A stretch of 64,000 bases of DNA from Poriferisodalis sp965116245 (GCA_965116245.1 OZ220497.1:2232001-2296000), one strand, 5' to 3'. Shown: positions 1 through 8,889, counted from the first letter of the stretch. Numbers and translations: made by a program. Notes: generated by a model from the sequence alone, not told the origin.

Positions 1-167
1 TGCGCTTCCGAGGAGTCTTGGCGCAGTCGCAGCATTGAGCCTCGAGACAAGCTGTAGGTAAGCACCACGAGTAGAAATGCGGCCAGCATCGCTCCAAGCG
101 TGAACGCACCAACCACCCGAGCGCGAAGCGGCAACCGGCGTAGGGGTCGCAGACGGCGTAGTTTCAT
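1..167 (-). CDS. sensor histidine kinase, N-terminal fragment
   Basis: The reverse strand from the ATG at 167 stays open to the window edge for 55 codons. The product begins with a basic stretch (MKLRRLRPLRRLPLRARV) followed by a hydrophobic segment at about residues 20-40, as expected for the first membrane helix of a sensor kinase. It lies directly downstream of an OmpR-type response regulator on the same strand, which is the usual partner arrangement. The catalytic domains are outside the window, so the kinase assignment rests on context and the membrane start. Its 5' end is duplicated in tandem upstream (133-371), so the effective start is unusual. An ATG at 389, 2 nt after the regulator stop, looks like the ancestral start. 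Confidence 0.65.
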   Translation of the reverse strand, partial: MKLRRLRPLRRLPLRARVVGAFTLGAMLAAFLLVVLTYSLSRGSMLRLRQDSSEA

Positions 168-371
168 GTTGGTTTGCGGAGTCCGGTTGCCGCCATTGGA
201 TTCAGGAACCGGCGTAGGGGTCGCAGACGGCGTAGTTTCATGTTGGTTTGCGGAGTCCGGTTGCCGCCATTGGATTCAGGAACCGGCGTAGGGGTCGCAG
301 ACGGCGTAGTTTCATGTTGGTTTGCGGAGTCCGGTTGCCGCCATTGGGTTCAGGAACCGGCGTAGGGGTCG
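133..371. repeat. 74-bp tandem duplication of the kinase gene start
   Basis: Three full 74-bp units begin at 133, 207 and 281, and a partial unit begins at 355. Copies are nearly identical. On the minus strand each unit carries an ATG (at 167, 241, 315, plus a related one at 389). The ATGs at 389, 315 and 241 each open a 25-codon reading frame that ends in a TGA overlapping the next ATG as ATGA. A ribosome leaving the response regulator could therefore pass through three short coupled frames before reaching the kinase ATG at 167. Because 74 is not a multiple of three, each unit shifts frame. Confidence 0.9.
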
Positions 372-390
372 AAACCGGCGTGGCTTCATT

Positions 391-1071
391 TCAGACTCGT
401 AGTTTGTAGCCCAGACCGCGAACTGTGACTACGTAGCGCGGATTGGGCGGATCATCCTCAATTTTGAGACGCAGCCGGCGGACGTGTACATCAACAAGTC
501 GGCCATCACCGAAATAGTCGTAACCCCAGACTTGCTCCAGCAGGTGCTCGCGGCTCATCACTTTGCTGGGATGGTCGGACAGTTCGCACAGCAGTCGAAA
601 CTCGGTTTTAGTTAGGTGCAGCTCTTGTCCGTGCTTGGTCACGACGCCCTCGTCGGGCGAGATTTCTAGGTCGCCTACCGTTCGCGGCAAACCGCTACCG
701 TCCACTGTCCGGCTTCGCCGCAGCAACGCTCTGATACGCGCGCACAGTTCCTTGGGAGCAAAGGGCTTAGTTAGATAGTCGTCGGCTCCGGCTTCTAGGC
801 CCGCGACCACGTCGCGCGTGTCGTCACGAGCGGTCACCATGATGATCGGTACATGGCTGATGCGCCTAATGGAGCGACACAGTTCAAAGCCGTCGAGACC
901 GGGGAGCATGATGTCGACGAGCACTACATCGGTGTTGTCCGACGTGAAGCGCTCAAGTGCCTCCTCGTAAGACTCCGCCTCGTTAACGTGCCAGCCTTCG
1001 TCCTCTAGAGCTAGGCGCAGCGCAGTGCGAATGCGCTCGTCATCTTCAACAGCGAGCACGCTGGTAGTCAT
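391..1071 (-). CDS. OmpR/PhoB-family response regulator
   Basis: A 226-residue transcription factor of a two-component system. The receiver domain (about residues 1-120) has the acidic pair E9-D10-D11, the phospho-acceptor D53 in the VLVDIMLPGLDGFE segment, and the conserved Lys in the TKPF motif near residue 103. The C-terminal winged-helix DNA-binding domain (about 130-226) ends with the typical VRGLGYKL signature. It starts with an ATG that overlaps the TGA of the upstream membrane-protein gene as ATGA and is followed by the kinase gene, so the three form one minus-strand operon. MtrA-like and CseB-like regulators share this architecture; which signal it reads cannot be told from the sequence. 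Confidence 0.93.
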   Translation of the reverse strand: MTTSVLAVEDDERIRTALRLALEDEGWHVNEAESYEEALERFTSDNTDVVLVDIMLPGLDGFELCRSIRRISHVPIIMVTARDDTRDVVAGLEAGADDYLTKPFAPKELCARIRALLRRSRTVDGSGLPRTVGDLEISPDEGVVTKHGQELHLTKTEFRLLCELSDHPSKVMSREHLLEQVWGYDYFGDGRLVDVHVRRLRLKIEDDPPNPRYVVTVRGLGYKLRV

Positions 1072-1703
1072 AATCGTGACGCCTCCGGGCTGAACTGCTG
1101 CGTACTGGACCGCTGCGTACTGGACCGCTGCGCACTGGACTTCTGTGTGCTGGGCTCTTGCGTACTGGACTTCACTTTAGTGAACTTCGGTTTGCTGAAC
1201 TTCCTCCCAATAGGGCGCTGCTTGGGTGGCGCGTTGTCCCTGCGATGTCGCACCGAAGCCTGGTCATTCCATTCGCTCATAGAGCGAAGTACGAGAGCTG
1301 CGAGTGCAGCCACTCCAGCCGCGGCTGCTAGAGCGCCGATTGCAGCTCCACCGAGCGTCGGACCGGTGCAGCGGTCGCTGCACTGGAGCGAACTCGTTGC
1401 GTATCCCGCTAGGCCGCCGCAAACAGCGGCGACGACGATGGCTACAAAAGCCACAGCCCGGGCTAGCACCGAGGGCAGCGCGGTGGGCGCCGCATCCAAA
1501 CCGAGCGCATCTGCGCCGTGACCGTGGCTAGCGGTGTTCTTAACGTGAGGCTCTTGCGCGCCTGCAGTTTCCGCAGAGCCCCCAGTTGCAGAGCCCCCAG
1601 TTGCAGAGCCCCCAGTTGCAGAGTCCCCAGTTGCAGATTTTCCAGTTGGCTGGCGCCCAGTCGACTGGGATTCAAGCTCGTGGCTCTCGCCATGCATGCT
1701 CAC
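1068..1703 (-). CDS. hypothetical two-helix membrane protein with low-complexity tails
   Basis: A 211-residue protein starting at a GTG (1703). The middle has two hydrophobic helices (about residues 80-103 and 118-142) joined by a short loop with two Cys. The N-terminal tail is built from Gly-Ser-Ala-Thr-Gly repeats and the C-terminal tail from Ser-Ser-Thr-Gln repeats, both encoded by 15-bp DNA tandem arrays. It overlaps the response regulator start by 4 bp, so it is co-transcribed with the two-component system and may be a membrane partner of it. No family was recognised. The repeat-rich tails make the exact start uncertain; an in-frame ATG lies two codons later. Confidence 0.6.
   Translation of the reverse strand: MSMHGESHELESQSTGRQPTGKSATGDSATGGSATGGSATGGSAETAGAQEPHVKNTASHGHGADALGLDAAPTALPSVLARAVAFVAIVVAAVCGGLAGYATSSLQCSDRCTGPTLGGAAIGALAAAAGVAALAALVLRSMSEWNDQASVRHRRDNAPPKQRPIGRKFSKPKFTKVKSSTQEPSTQKSSAQRSSTQRSSTQQFSPEASRL
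1091..1201. repeat. degenerate 15-bp tandem array, seven units
   Basis: Copies of a unit containing tactgga or a variant recur at exactly 15-bp spacing (1103, 1118, 1133, 1148, 1163, 1178, 1193). On the minus strand the array encodes the Ser-Ser-Thr-Gln-rich C-terminal tail of the membrane protein at 1068-1703. Confidence 0.85.
1574..1648. repeat. 15-bp tandem array, five units
   Basis: The unit cagagcccccagttg is present three times without change, then twice with substitutions. On the minus strand it encodes the Gly-Ser-Ala-Thr-Gly repeats in the N-terminal tail of the membrane protein at 1068-1703. Confidence 0.9.
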
Positions 1704-1861
1704 TAACTCAATGGTACGGCGAACAGCGAGAACGGCCGGTAGCGAGAACGGCCAGTATTGAGAACAGCTAGCGGCGAGTGCGGCCAGTGCTGGAACTCAG
1801 GGGTCTTACGTCCTGCGCGAAGCACTGGCTGACGCAAAGCGCTGGCTGACATACTGAGCGC

Positions 1862-2368
1862 ATGCCGCCAGAGTCACATCAATGGGCAGTTGCCAGCGGC
1901 ATCCTGGAGCACCAGGGCACCGTCCTAATGGTCAACAATCTCAGGCGCAGCGGCGCTACCGACTGGACAACTCCAGGCGGCGTTGTGGATCTGGGCGAGA
2001 CTGCGGTGGGAGCGCTGACCCGTGAGGTGGCAGAAGAAACCGGTTTGTACGTCTCAGAGTGGGACGGCCCGCTTTACACCGTTGAAGCCGACGGCACACA
2101 CGGCCCCGGATGGTTCTTGAGAGTCGAAGTTCACGGTGCTCAAAGCTGGAAGGGCGATCTAGCGGTCTCCGATCCGGACGGCATCGTCTTTGACGCCCGC
2201 TGGGTGCGCATCAGCGAAATCGAAGACCTGCTCCAAGGTCAGTACGCGTTCATGGCCGAGCCGTTGCTGCACTACTTGGACGGGAGCACCGAGCGAGGCC
2301 AAGTGTTCCGGTACACCGTGTTAGGCGACCGTCACGATGGCTTGGTAGTCAAGCAGGCTGGGTCCTGA
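1862..2368 (+). CDS. Nudix hydrolase
   Basis: A 168-residue Nudix-family pyrophosphohydrolase. The complete Nudix box (G-x5-E-x7-REVxEEtG-L) is visible at about residues 39-61, within the segment from GGVVDLGE to REVAEETGL, and provides the Mg-binding Glu residues. The fold covers almost the whole protein, as usual for single-domain members. The substrate cannot be told from the sequence; such proteins hydrolyse nucleoside diphosphates linked to another moiety (X). The ATG at 1862 gives the normal family length. It stands alone between the divergent two-component operon and the DUF3040 gene. Confidence 0.9.
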   Translation: MPPESHQWAVASGILEHQGTVLMVNNLRRSGATDWTTPGGVVDLGETAVGALTREVAEETGLYVSEWDGPLYTVEADGTHGPGWFLRVEVHGAQSWKGDLAVSDPDGIVFDARWVRISEIEDLLQGQYAFMAEPLLHYLDGSTERGQVFRYTVLGDRHDGLVVKQAGS

Positions 2369-2554
2369 AGGGGATCTGGGTCCTGAGAAGACTTGGGTCT
2401 CGAGGCGATCTGGGTTGTGCATTGCGCTGCGCGAGTGCTCCGGTGCGTGCGCGAGCAGGTTGAAATCGCTGTTATTCACCGGTGTGTGGAACTTGTACCG
2501 AGTGCGGTCCTACACTGAAGCCAATATCGGCAATACAGCACTTGGAGTTCGTGC

Positions 2555-2932
2555 GTGCCGCTCTCAGAAGACGAACAACGCATCCTGCTTGAGATTGAGA
2601 AGGACTTCTATGACACTGATCCCGAATTTGCGCGGGAAGTGTCAAAGACCACGCTGACTCGCCATGCGCTGCGCAATATCCGCTGGTCGGTGTTAGTCGG
2701 GATCGTGGGATTGGTCGGAATCGGCGTAGGCCTGCAAATCCACTTTGCGTTCGCGTTTATCGCGTTCCTGGTCGTGTTTGCCAGCGCTGTCGTGATTGAG
2801 CGCAATATCCGCAAGATGGGCAGATTGGGTATTGAGAAGGTCTCCGACTCAATCGCAAGGCGCTCTCGGCCCAACAGCTCCGGTTCTCTCGCCGACCGCC
2901 TCCGGCGCCGATTCCGCAACGATCCCAGCTAG
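2555..2932 (+). CDS. DUF3040 family membrane protein
   Basis: A 125-residue protein starting at GTG 2555 with a GGAG 7 nt upstream. The N-terminal part has the MPLSEDEQRILLEIEKD signature of DUF3040, an actinobacterial family often found near the mraZ division cluster. Two adjacent hydrophobic helices follow (about residues 46-60 and 65-82), then a basic Arg-rich tail. A TACACT hexamer, a possible -10 box, lies about 45 nt upstream. The molecular function of the family is not established. It is convergent with the transglutaminase gene, 48 bp apart. Confidence 0.85.
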   Translation: MPLSEDEQRILLEIEKDFYDTDPEFAREVSKTTLTRHALRNIRWSVLVGIVGLVGIGVGLQIHFAFAFIAFLVVFASAVVIERNIRKMGRLGIEKVSDSIARRSRPNSSGSLADRLRRRFRNDPS

Positions 2933-2980
2933 CAGGCTCCGCAGGTTCGCTGGGCGCATGCTCGTTTTGGGGCGCTTCCA

Positions 2981-5317
2981 TTAGGGGGCACGCCCACTGG
3001 AGGCGGACTCACTGGGTCGATAGCGGCGGCGCGAGCGTGGCCCTGCGGTTAGAGCGGCTGCGCGACAAGAGGACACAACTCGGTCCCAGCGACTGCGCAA
3101 GGACCGTATGCGAGTTTCTAGATTTCGCGCATGCGCCTTGGCCTGGTCCACTTTGCTGCGCGCTGGTGGCTCCGCTGCATAGGCAGCCTCTTGCGCTACT
3201 TGCGCCAGTGAGCTCAGCTCATCGGACTCCATGTGCAGCCGACGGCTCGCGCGATGGGCGAACTCGGCAAAAGTCTCGGCGGCTCGTTGGTTGATGCCGA
3301 AATTGAAGAGGGATTCGGCCACATCATCCCAGGCAGCGCCGATTGTGGCGCGTGCATCGTGACGCGCACGCCGATGATGCAGAACTCGGCGAACTCGCAC
3401 GGCACAAGGCACCGTGACGAGCCAGAGCATGCCGACCGCTAGAACTGCATAGAACGGCACAGTGATCCACTCAGACCAGCTACCTGTGGGAGTCTGGGAG
3501 CCCGCAGCGCCAAAGACATCAACGAATCCCTCCATGTCGCTAGTTAGCCCTTCTAGGTCATCGATGCCTAGGTCCCCGATGAATCCAGAGCCCGCTTCGC
3601 CAGCCGCTTCGGGGTCGCCGGACACGACCTGCTGGGGTGCGACGCCGGTGTAGACGACCGCCCCGGGCGCACCTCGACCTGGTGTCGGCTCAAAGTAGAC
3701 CCACCGGCCTCCAATCCAGACTTCAGGCCACGCGTGGTAATGCTCGCCCCTGACTACGTATTCGCCATCGATGAGTTCGCCCGGCGTGAAGCCGACAGCG
3801 ACGCGCGATGGCAAGCCGATCGAACGTGCCATGGCCGCGTAAGTTCCTGCGAACTGCTCGCAATAACCACGGCGATCTTCAAACAAAAACGCCTCCATGC
3901 GTTCGATGTCGTGACCGCCGGGCACGCTCAGTGCGTAGACAAAGTTCTCAAGGAAAAAGTTCTGCAACGTCAAGGCCTTCGCGTACGGACCGGTTGCATC
4001 CGCTGTGATGTCCGCCGCTAGATCTGCCACGCGTTGGTTGAAGCTGTCCGGCAAAGCCAGGTACGTCTCCGCGATCTCGGTAGGAACGTCTCCGCTGGCG
4101 GCCACGAGCCCTCCAACTGAGGGAACCTCTATGCGCGAATTCACCGAATACGTCAACCCGGCCGCTAGTTCTCTGCTGTGCTGGGTGACCAGGGTGCCGG
4201 TTTCAAGGTCGTATAGCGCGTCGGGGCCGTCATAGGCGACCGGTTCAAATGCAGCGGGCAGCCAGATGCTGGCCAATGCGCCAATCGTGAACTGCTGCCG
4301 AAGCAAGTCATCATCGGCGTAGCTGCCTTGGAGTCGCGTGCGGGGGTTTTGCGCGTCGAGGAGGCGCGAGGCGTCTGCATAGAGCTGCTGGGAACCCCAG
4401 AAAGTGCCATCAAAGCGGCTGAGGCCTGAGACCCGCCAGTAGGCAGGAGCATCCGCCTTGACTCTGAATAACTCGGCTCCCGAGGTTCCCACCAAGCGAC
4501 CGTGAGCATTGACTAGCGGACTTATCGTCACCCGTGAAGCCGGTGCCGAGCCGTCGAGGTCCTGCCATGACACGATCGCAGGAGCGTCGCTGCCTGGCAG
4601 CAACGGGACTATCAGCGCTGCACACAATGCCGCGGCCACACTCAAACGTAGTGCGGTGCGCATTGGCACGATAGAGCGCCGTCGATTCGCTGCGCCCACC
4701 GGAGTTCTGTCCCCATGGTGGTGGAGACCGTGCGCGGCCACGAACGCTGACGCGCATATGACCATCGCAACGGCGCTGCGGATTCGCCACGCATCAGTGC
4801 CCAGTGCCGCCACGAAGGCAAACATGAGCAGCGTCGGAATCAATGCCCTTCCTGCTGAGGTTGCACGCAGCGCGAGGCCGTCGGAGACGAAAGCCGCGAG
4901 CCAGATGACAGCGCCGCCGACCAATAGGAAACCAGCGGTAGCGGGCGTGGGTGCTTCCACTATGCCGAACGCATCCCAAGCCGCAGTGATGTCGCTCCAC
5001 GCTTGACGGATCGTCTCGGCGCTCGGCAACAAGCGCAGCCACAACGTCTGCGAGTAAAGGGCCAGCCCTGCCATCAAGACCAGCGTCAATGCCGAAACAG
5101 CAGTCGCAGCCGCAACCGGCCAGCTCTGCCTTCGCGTCACAGCGGCTGAGGCGTGCCCTCCCACAGCCATGACGAGCCAGAACAGCGCGTAGTCCCAGGA
5201 ATCGAACAGGCGGCGAGCATTGATAACCACGAGCAGCGTGAGCAGCCAAAGCGAAATCTCCACCGGCCAGCGGGTTCGGAGCATCACGAGCCTGCTGCTA
5301 CTCCGCGGGAGAGTCAC
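2981..5317 (-). CDS. transglutaminase-like membrane protein (TgpA type)
   Basis: A 778-residue protein with a block of N-terminal membrane helices (about residues 15-240), a large extracytoplasmic region with a transglutaminase-like domain (about 410-560), another helix near 625 and a C-terminal cytoplasmic domain of DUF4129 type. The catalytic triad is visible: Cys in DRRGYCEQFAG, His in EHYHAWPEVW and an acidic residue before PTPG. This is the domain order of the TgpA/DUF3488 family. It is the last gene of a minus-strand operon with the DUF58 and MoxR genes, 6 bp after the former. Members of such operons are thought to act in envelope processes; the substrate is unknown. Confidence 0.9.
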   Translation of the reverse strand: MTLPRSSSRLVMLRTRWPVEISLWLLTLLVVINARRLFDSWDYALFWLVMAVGGHASAAVTRRQSWPVAAATAVSALTLVLMAGLALYSQTLWLRLLPSAETIRQAWSDITAAWDAFGIVEAPTPATAGFLLVGGAVIWLAAFVSDGLALRATSAGRALIPTLLMFAFVAALGTDAWRIRSAVAMVICASAFVAAHGLHHHGDRTPVGAANRRRSIVPMRTALRLSVAAALCAALIVPLLPGSDAPAIVSWQDLDGSAPASRVTISPLVNAHGRLVGTSGAELFRVKADAPAYWRVSGLSRFDGTFWGSQQLYADASRLLDAQNPRTRLQGSYADDDLLRQQFTIGALASIWLPAAFEPVAYDGPDALYDLETGTLVTQHSRELAAGLTYSVNSRIEVPSVGGLVAASGDVPTEIAETYLALPDSFNQRVADLAADITADATGPYAKALTLQNFFLENFVYALSVPGGHDIERMEAFLFEDRRGYCEQFAGTYAAMARSIGLPSRVAVGFTPGELIDGEYVVRGEHYHAWPEVWIGGRWVYFEPTPGRGAPGAVVYTGVAPQQVVSGDPEAAGEAGSGFIGDLGIDDLEGLTSDMEGFVDVFGAAGSQTPTGSWSEWITVPFYAVLAVGMLWLVTVPCAVRVRRVLHHRRARHDARATIGAAWDDVAESLFNFGINQRAAETFAEFAHRASRRLHMESDELSSLAQVAQEAAYAAEPPARSKVDQAKAHARNLETRIRSLRSRWDRVVSSCRAAALTAGPRSRRRYRPSESASSGRAP

Positions 5318-5323
5318 TTGTCT

Positions 5324-6610
5324 TCATCGAAGTGAATGCCTGCGTCCAGTGGGAGCAGATGCCTGCGCTGTGGCCCACTTGTTTGGAAGCTCGGACAGCG
5401 AGTTGACGACAACCGTGCCCAGAGTGTCAACAAGCCGCCGGTTGTCTGGCTGATGATTGGTTAGCTGACTACTAGCTAGATTTTGGTCGGCGAGTTGTTT
5501 GCTAGCTGGACGATGCGATTCTAGTCCACCTATTCGTAGGACGATCATGGACGATGCATACGACCGCACTGCCTGCAGAGCTTCAGCGTCGCGTGTCTGG
5601 CCTGTCTCACTTGACCGCGTTGACTCTGTTGACGCTGTTCCTCCAAGCACCAGGACCACGGGGCCCGCAGATGTCGCTGCTGCGGTTGCGAGTGCGCTGC
5701 GCAGCGAGCCACGCTTTGTGAGCGAGACGTTGGCCAGGCGATCAAACAGTTGCGCCAAGCCCTCTGCGGAACTCACAATGCCGCTATCTGCGCCCTCAAC
5801 TGTTACCAACCGCAACGGATCGTGTCGAGTGGCGCTGGCGAGAGCGATGCTGGCAACCGAAGACACCGCAAGTTCAAAGGCCTCGTCGTCGAAGGCGGTG
5901 CTGCGCGTATCCAGCACAATAGTGACCCGACTTCGACGAGGCACCTCGTCCTCGCGCACCATGGGACGGCCGAGTCGTGCAGTTGACGGCCAGTGAACTC
6001 GGCGTACGTCGTCGCCCGCGGTGTAGTCACGCAAGGCGTAGAAATCCTCACCGATGCGTTGCAGCGTGTGAAGATCGGCTGATGCGCCCAGCGGCTCAGG
6101 CCCGCGGGTGAGTCGGAGCGGCGTCAACGGTTTGGTAGCGGGATAGACAACTAACGTCGTGCTAGGGCCGGTACCTACGCGGGCGCGAGCCAGTCCGAGT
6201 GGGTCCACGATTTCGACCTCGGTGGGACCGATTTCCAGATGGCCCCGACGCTGCGTTGACAGCAGATATGAGGCACTCACGCGCTCCACGGGTAGCAGCG
6301 GGCCAATCAGCAAGCGCGCTCCGGGTGTTCCCGCCACCGGGTCCGTCAGACGCAGCATCGGCACATGGCCGCCCAGATTGGCAAGTGACAGATGAACTTG
6401 CGCGCTCCCGCCAGCATGGACGCGTGTTGGCTGCACCGAACGCTGGATTCTCAAACGAAGCCGACGTGTACGAGTCCAGGCGACCGATCCCACGATCAGT
6501 GCCAGCCCGGCCACGGCCATAACCATGAACTCGCCGGTGCCAAAGAGCCTTCCCGCGCCTGCTGCGAACAGGGCGCCGATACCCAAAGCCCAGCCCCGCC
6601 GTGTCAGCAT
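5324..6610 (-). CDS. DUF58 domain protein
   Basis: A 428-residue protein with two N-terminal hydrophobic helices (about residues 8-45), a beta-rich region, and the DUF58 signature around YTAGDDVRRVHWPSTARLG (about residues 197-215), followed by a von Willebrand A-like segment starting at VTIVLDTRS, although the MIDAS pattern is incomplete. The C-terminal 60 residues are low complexity, with many Gln, Asn and Ser. It sits between the MoxR ATPase (10 bp) and the transglutaminase (6 bp), the standard three-gene arrangement. In this arrangement MoxR is thought to act on the DUF58 protein. Confidence 0.88.
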   Translation of the reverse strand: MLTRRGWALGIGALFAAGAGRLFGTGEFMVMAVAGLALIVGSVAWTRTRRLRLRIQRSVQPTRVHAGGSAQVHLSLANLGGHVPMLRLTDPVAGTPGARLLIGPLLPVERVSASYLLSTQRRGHLEIGPTEVEIVDPLGLARARVGTGPSTTLVVYPATKPLTPLRLTRGPEPLGASADLHTLQRIGEDFYALRDYTAGDDVRRVHWPSTARLGRPMVREDEVPRRSRVTIVLDTRSTAFDDEAFELAVSSVASIALASATRHDPLRLVTVEGADSGIVSSAEGLAQLFDRLANVSLTKRGSLRSALATAAATSAGPVVLVLGGTASTESTRSSETGQTRDAEALQAVRSYASSMIVLRIGGLESHRPASKQLADQNLASSQLTNHQPDNRRLVDTLGTVVVNSLSELPNKWATAQASAPTGRRHSLR

Positions 6611-6620
6611 GGGAACCCGG

Positions 6621-7622
6621 TTAGCCGCTGGCTGTGGGGACCGGAACGGAGTCGAAGATGTCGCGCAGCGCCGCCGAGGGAGTCAATCCTTGCAGTTGCG
6701 CATCTGGGCTCAGGCGAATCCTGTGGCCAAGCACCGGCTCGGCCACAGCTTTCACGTCGTCAGGCACCACATAGCTGCGCCCTGCAGCGAGAGCGCGTGC
6801 TTGGGCAACACGTTGAAGGTCAAGCGTGGCTCGCGGGCTGATACCCAACGTGACTGTGCCACGGTGTCGCGAGGCATCGGCCACAGAGACGATGTAGCGG
6901 CGCAGCACCGCAGCGACGTGTACTGAGGTAACGGTGCGCATCATCGTCAGTATTTCCTGGGCAGACGCGACCGGTTCAAGCTGGATATCAGCGGTGCCGT
7001 TGTGGAGTTCAAGGACTTCGGCGGCCGATTCTGCATCTGGGTAGCCAATACTGAGGCGCATCAGGAAGCGATCAAGCTGGGATTCAGGCAATGGGTACGT
7101 GCCTTCGTGCTCAATCGGGTTCTGCGTGGCGATCACCATGAAAGGTTGACCCAGCGGTCGCGTTGTGCGGTCTGTGGTGACCTGGCGCTCTTGCATAGCT
7201 TCAAGCAATGCCGCCTGGGTTTTGGGAGAAGCGCGGTTGATTTCATCAACTAGCACGATGCTGGAGAACAGCGGGCCAGCTCTGAAGTCAAACTCCCTCT
7301 CTCGTTCGTCCCAAACGTTGACGCCGATTACATCTGATGGCAGAACATCGGGCGTGAACTGGATCCGGCCGAAGGGCACGTCAATAGAGGAAGCAAGCGA
7401 CTTGGCAAGGCTGGTCTTGCCAACCCCTGGCACATCTTCAATCAGCAGGTGTCCCTCGCAAAGCAAGCACAGCAGCGAGAGTCCAACCGCGTCGGACTTG
7501 CCACGGATTATCCGCTCAACGTTGGTTCTAATGCGCTCAAAAGTCTGTTGGAACGCTTCGACATCGGCGGTCTGTGTTGGTGAGGCGGTGTGATTGCGCA
7601 CGGGTTCAGCTTTCAAGGCCAT
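6621..7622 (-). CDS. MoxR-family AAA+ ATPase
   Basis: A 333-residue AAA+ chaperone-type ATPase. It shows a Walker A motif (GVGKTSLA), a Walker B motif (VLVDEINRA), and the sensor region ATQNPIEHEGTYPLPESQLDRF typical of MoxR proteins. It is the first gene of the MoxR-DUF58-transglutaminase operon. Its ATG at 7620-7622 is followed within a few hundred bases upstream only by degenerate repeats, so the operon promoter should lie in 7623-7800. Function in this genome is inferred from the operon. Confidence 0.92.
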   Translation of the reverse strand: MALKAEPVRNHTASPTQTADVEAFQQTFERIRTNVERIIRGKSDAVGLSLLCLLCEGHLLIEDVPGVGKTSLAKSLASSIDVPFGRIQFTPDVLPSDVIGVNVWDEREREFDFRAGPLFSSIVLVDEINRASPKTQAALLEAMQERQVTTDRTTRPLGQPFMVIATQNPIEHEGTYPLPESQLDRFLMRLSIGYPDAESAAEVLELHNGTADIQLEPVASAQEILTMMRTVTSVHVAAVLRRYIVSVADASRHRGTVTLGISPRATLDLQRVAQARALAAGRSYVVPDDVKAVAEPVLGHRIRLSPDAQLQGLTPSAALRDIFDSVPVPTASG

Positions 7623-7809
7623 GAATTTGGCGGATCGGGTCCCGCTCAGCGTGGGCCAACCAACGTCGCCAGGCTACCCAGTAGTGACTACCCAATAACC
7701 ACTACCCAGTTGTGACTCGTCAGCAACCGCGAATATCCAGTAACAGCGACTGTCCAGCAATGCTGTGCCCTTCACCGCCTGAGTAGGTGGACGCTTCTAG
7801 AGTGGACCG

Positions 7810-8115
7810 GTGCGCCGATCACGGATTCTGCGCAGTCCGCCAGTCCGGGAGACGCTGGCTGCTGTGGCTATGCGGCCGCGGCTGTGGCCTGCGGCTGGGC
7901 GAGCCCTGGTCCGGATGATCCCGCGAAGGTGGTGGTGCCGGGCGCCTTTCCTGCCGCTGCCCTCGGTTGACTACCTGCGATTTCGGTTGTTGACCGCTGC
8001 TGGCGACGAGGACTGTGCGTCCATCAGTGCGGCTGAGGTGATCCAATGGCTGCAGTGGTGTCACCGCTGGCCAGCGGCAGCGAAGGTGACCGCCGTGGGC
8101 GTGTACCTGAAATGA
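7810..8115 (+). CDS. small conserved actinobacterial protein
   Basis: A 101-residue basic protein that starts at GTG 7810. It contains a hydrophobic proline-rich core (APFLPLPSVDYLRFRL) and a C-terminal EVIQWLQWCHRW segment. Its TGA overlaps the ATG of the HNH endonuclease gene as ATGA, which supports both as real coupled genes. I do not recognise a named family, though the pattern resembles small proteins paired with HNH proteins in related bacteria. Confidence 0.6.
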   Translation: MRRSRILRSPPVRETLAAVAMRPRLWPAAGRALVRMIPRRWWCRAPFLPLPSVDYLRFRLLTAAGDEDCASISAAEVIQWLQWCHRWPAAAKVTAVGVYLK

Positions 8116-8747
8116 CCAGCTTGCAAGTGCTTGAGTGCCCGCTGCATTCCGGAGCTGACGCAGTTGACCGCAACGGCGTGACCAAAGATCACCGGCTCGT
8201 CGCACCAGCCGCGAGAGACCAACCGCGCACGATTCTAACGGAACGAACGTTAGTTCTCAACGTCACATTCCAGCCGTTATCGATAACCACCGTTAGACGT
8301 GCTTTGCTGCTTGTTTTGGCGGGTAAAGCCGATGTAGTGCATACCCGAGTCGGCAGCATCCGCTCGCCGCGCTTGACGATGTCAGTGCCTTCTGTCGTGC
8401 GGCTGACATATCACGCCAGAGCGCCTTACCGGCGGCGTGCACCGCTGCATAGACGCGCCGTCTTCGCGCGCGACGCCTATCGCTGCCAGTACTGTGGGAA
8501 ACGGGCCGAGTGCATTGACCACGTCCACCCGCGAAGCCGTGGGGGAGAACACACGTGGGAGAACGTGGTCGCGTGTTGTCGGGCCTGCAATGTTGCCAAG
8601 GGGGACTCGTTGCTCGCCGAGAGCCGGTATCGGCTGCAGCGTGCTCCCTATGCCCCTGACCCGCTTGCGGTCGCGGCGGCTATGCGCAGCGACGCTCCCA
8701 CGGAGTGGACTGACTATCTGGGAGACCTGCGCCCGCAACTCGTCTGA
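8112..8747 (+). CDS. HNH endonuclease
   Basis: A 211-residue protein. The C-terminal half carries an HNH nuclease domain: CQYCGK, then IDHVHPRSRGG and ENVVACCRACNVAKGD, giving the two zinc-binding CxxC pairs, the catalytic His and the conserved Asn. The N-terminal half (about residues 40-100) is the beta-rich extension with LNVTFQPL that is common in the free-standing actinobacterial HNH family. The start at ATG 8112 is chosen because it overlaps the upstream stop as ATGA; a longer in-frame start at 8046 would lie inside the upstream gene. No methylase or toxin partner is nearby, so the role (repair, defence or other) is open. Confidence 0.88.
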   Translation: MTSLQVLECPLHSGADAVDRNGVTKDHRLVAPAARDQPRTILTERTLVLNVTFQPLSITTVRRALLLVLAGKADVVHTRVGSIRSPRLTMSVPSVVRLTYHARAPYRRRAPLHRRAVFARDAYRCQYCGKRAECIDHVHPRSRGGEHTWENVVACCRACNVAKGDSLLAESRYRLQRAPYAPDPLAVAAAMRSDAPTEWTDYLGDLRPQLV

Positions 8748-8889
8748 GCGGCACAATCCCCGCTGCTACTGCACCCGATCGCCCCGACAGCGCCGGACTC
8801 AGATTGGGGTTGCTCGCGACAGGGTGTGGCCGCCATTGTGGGTGAACGGGACTATGGGTGACCGTGACTGTGACTAACAAGGTGAGCCA

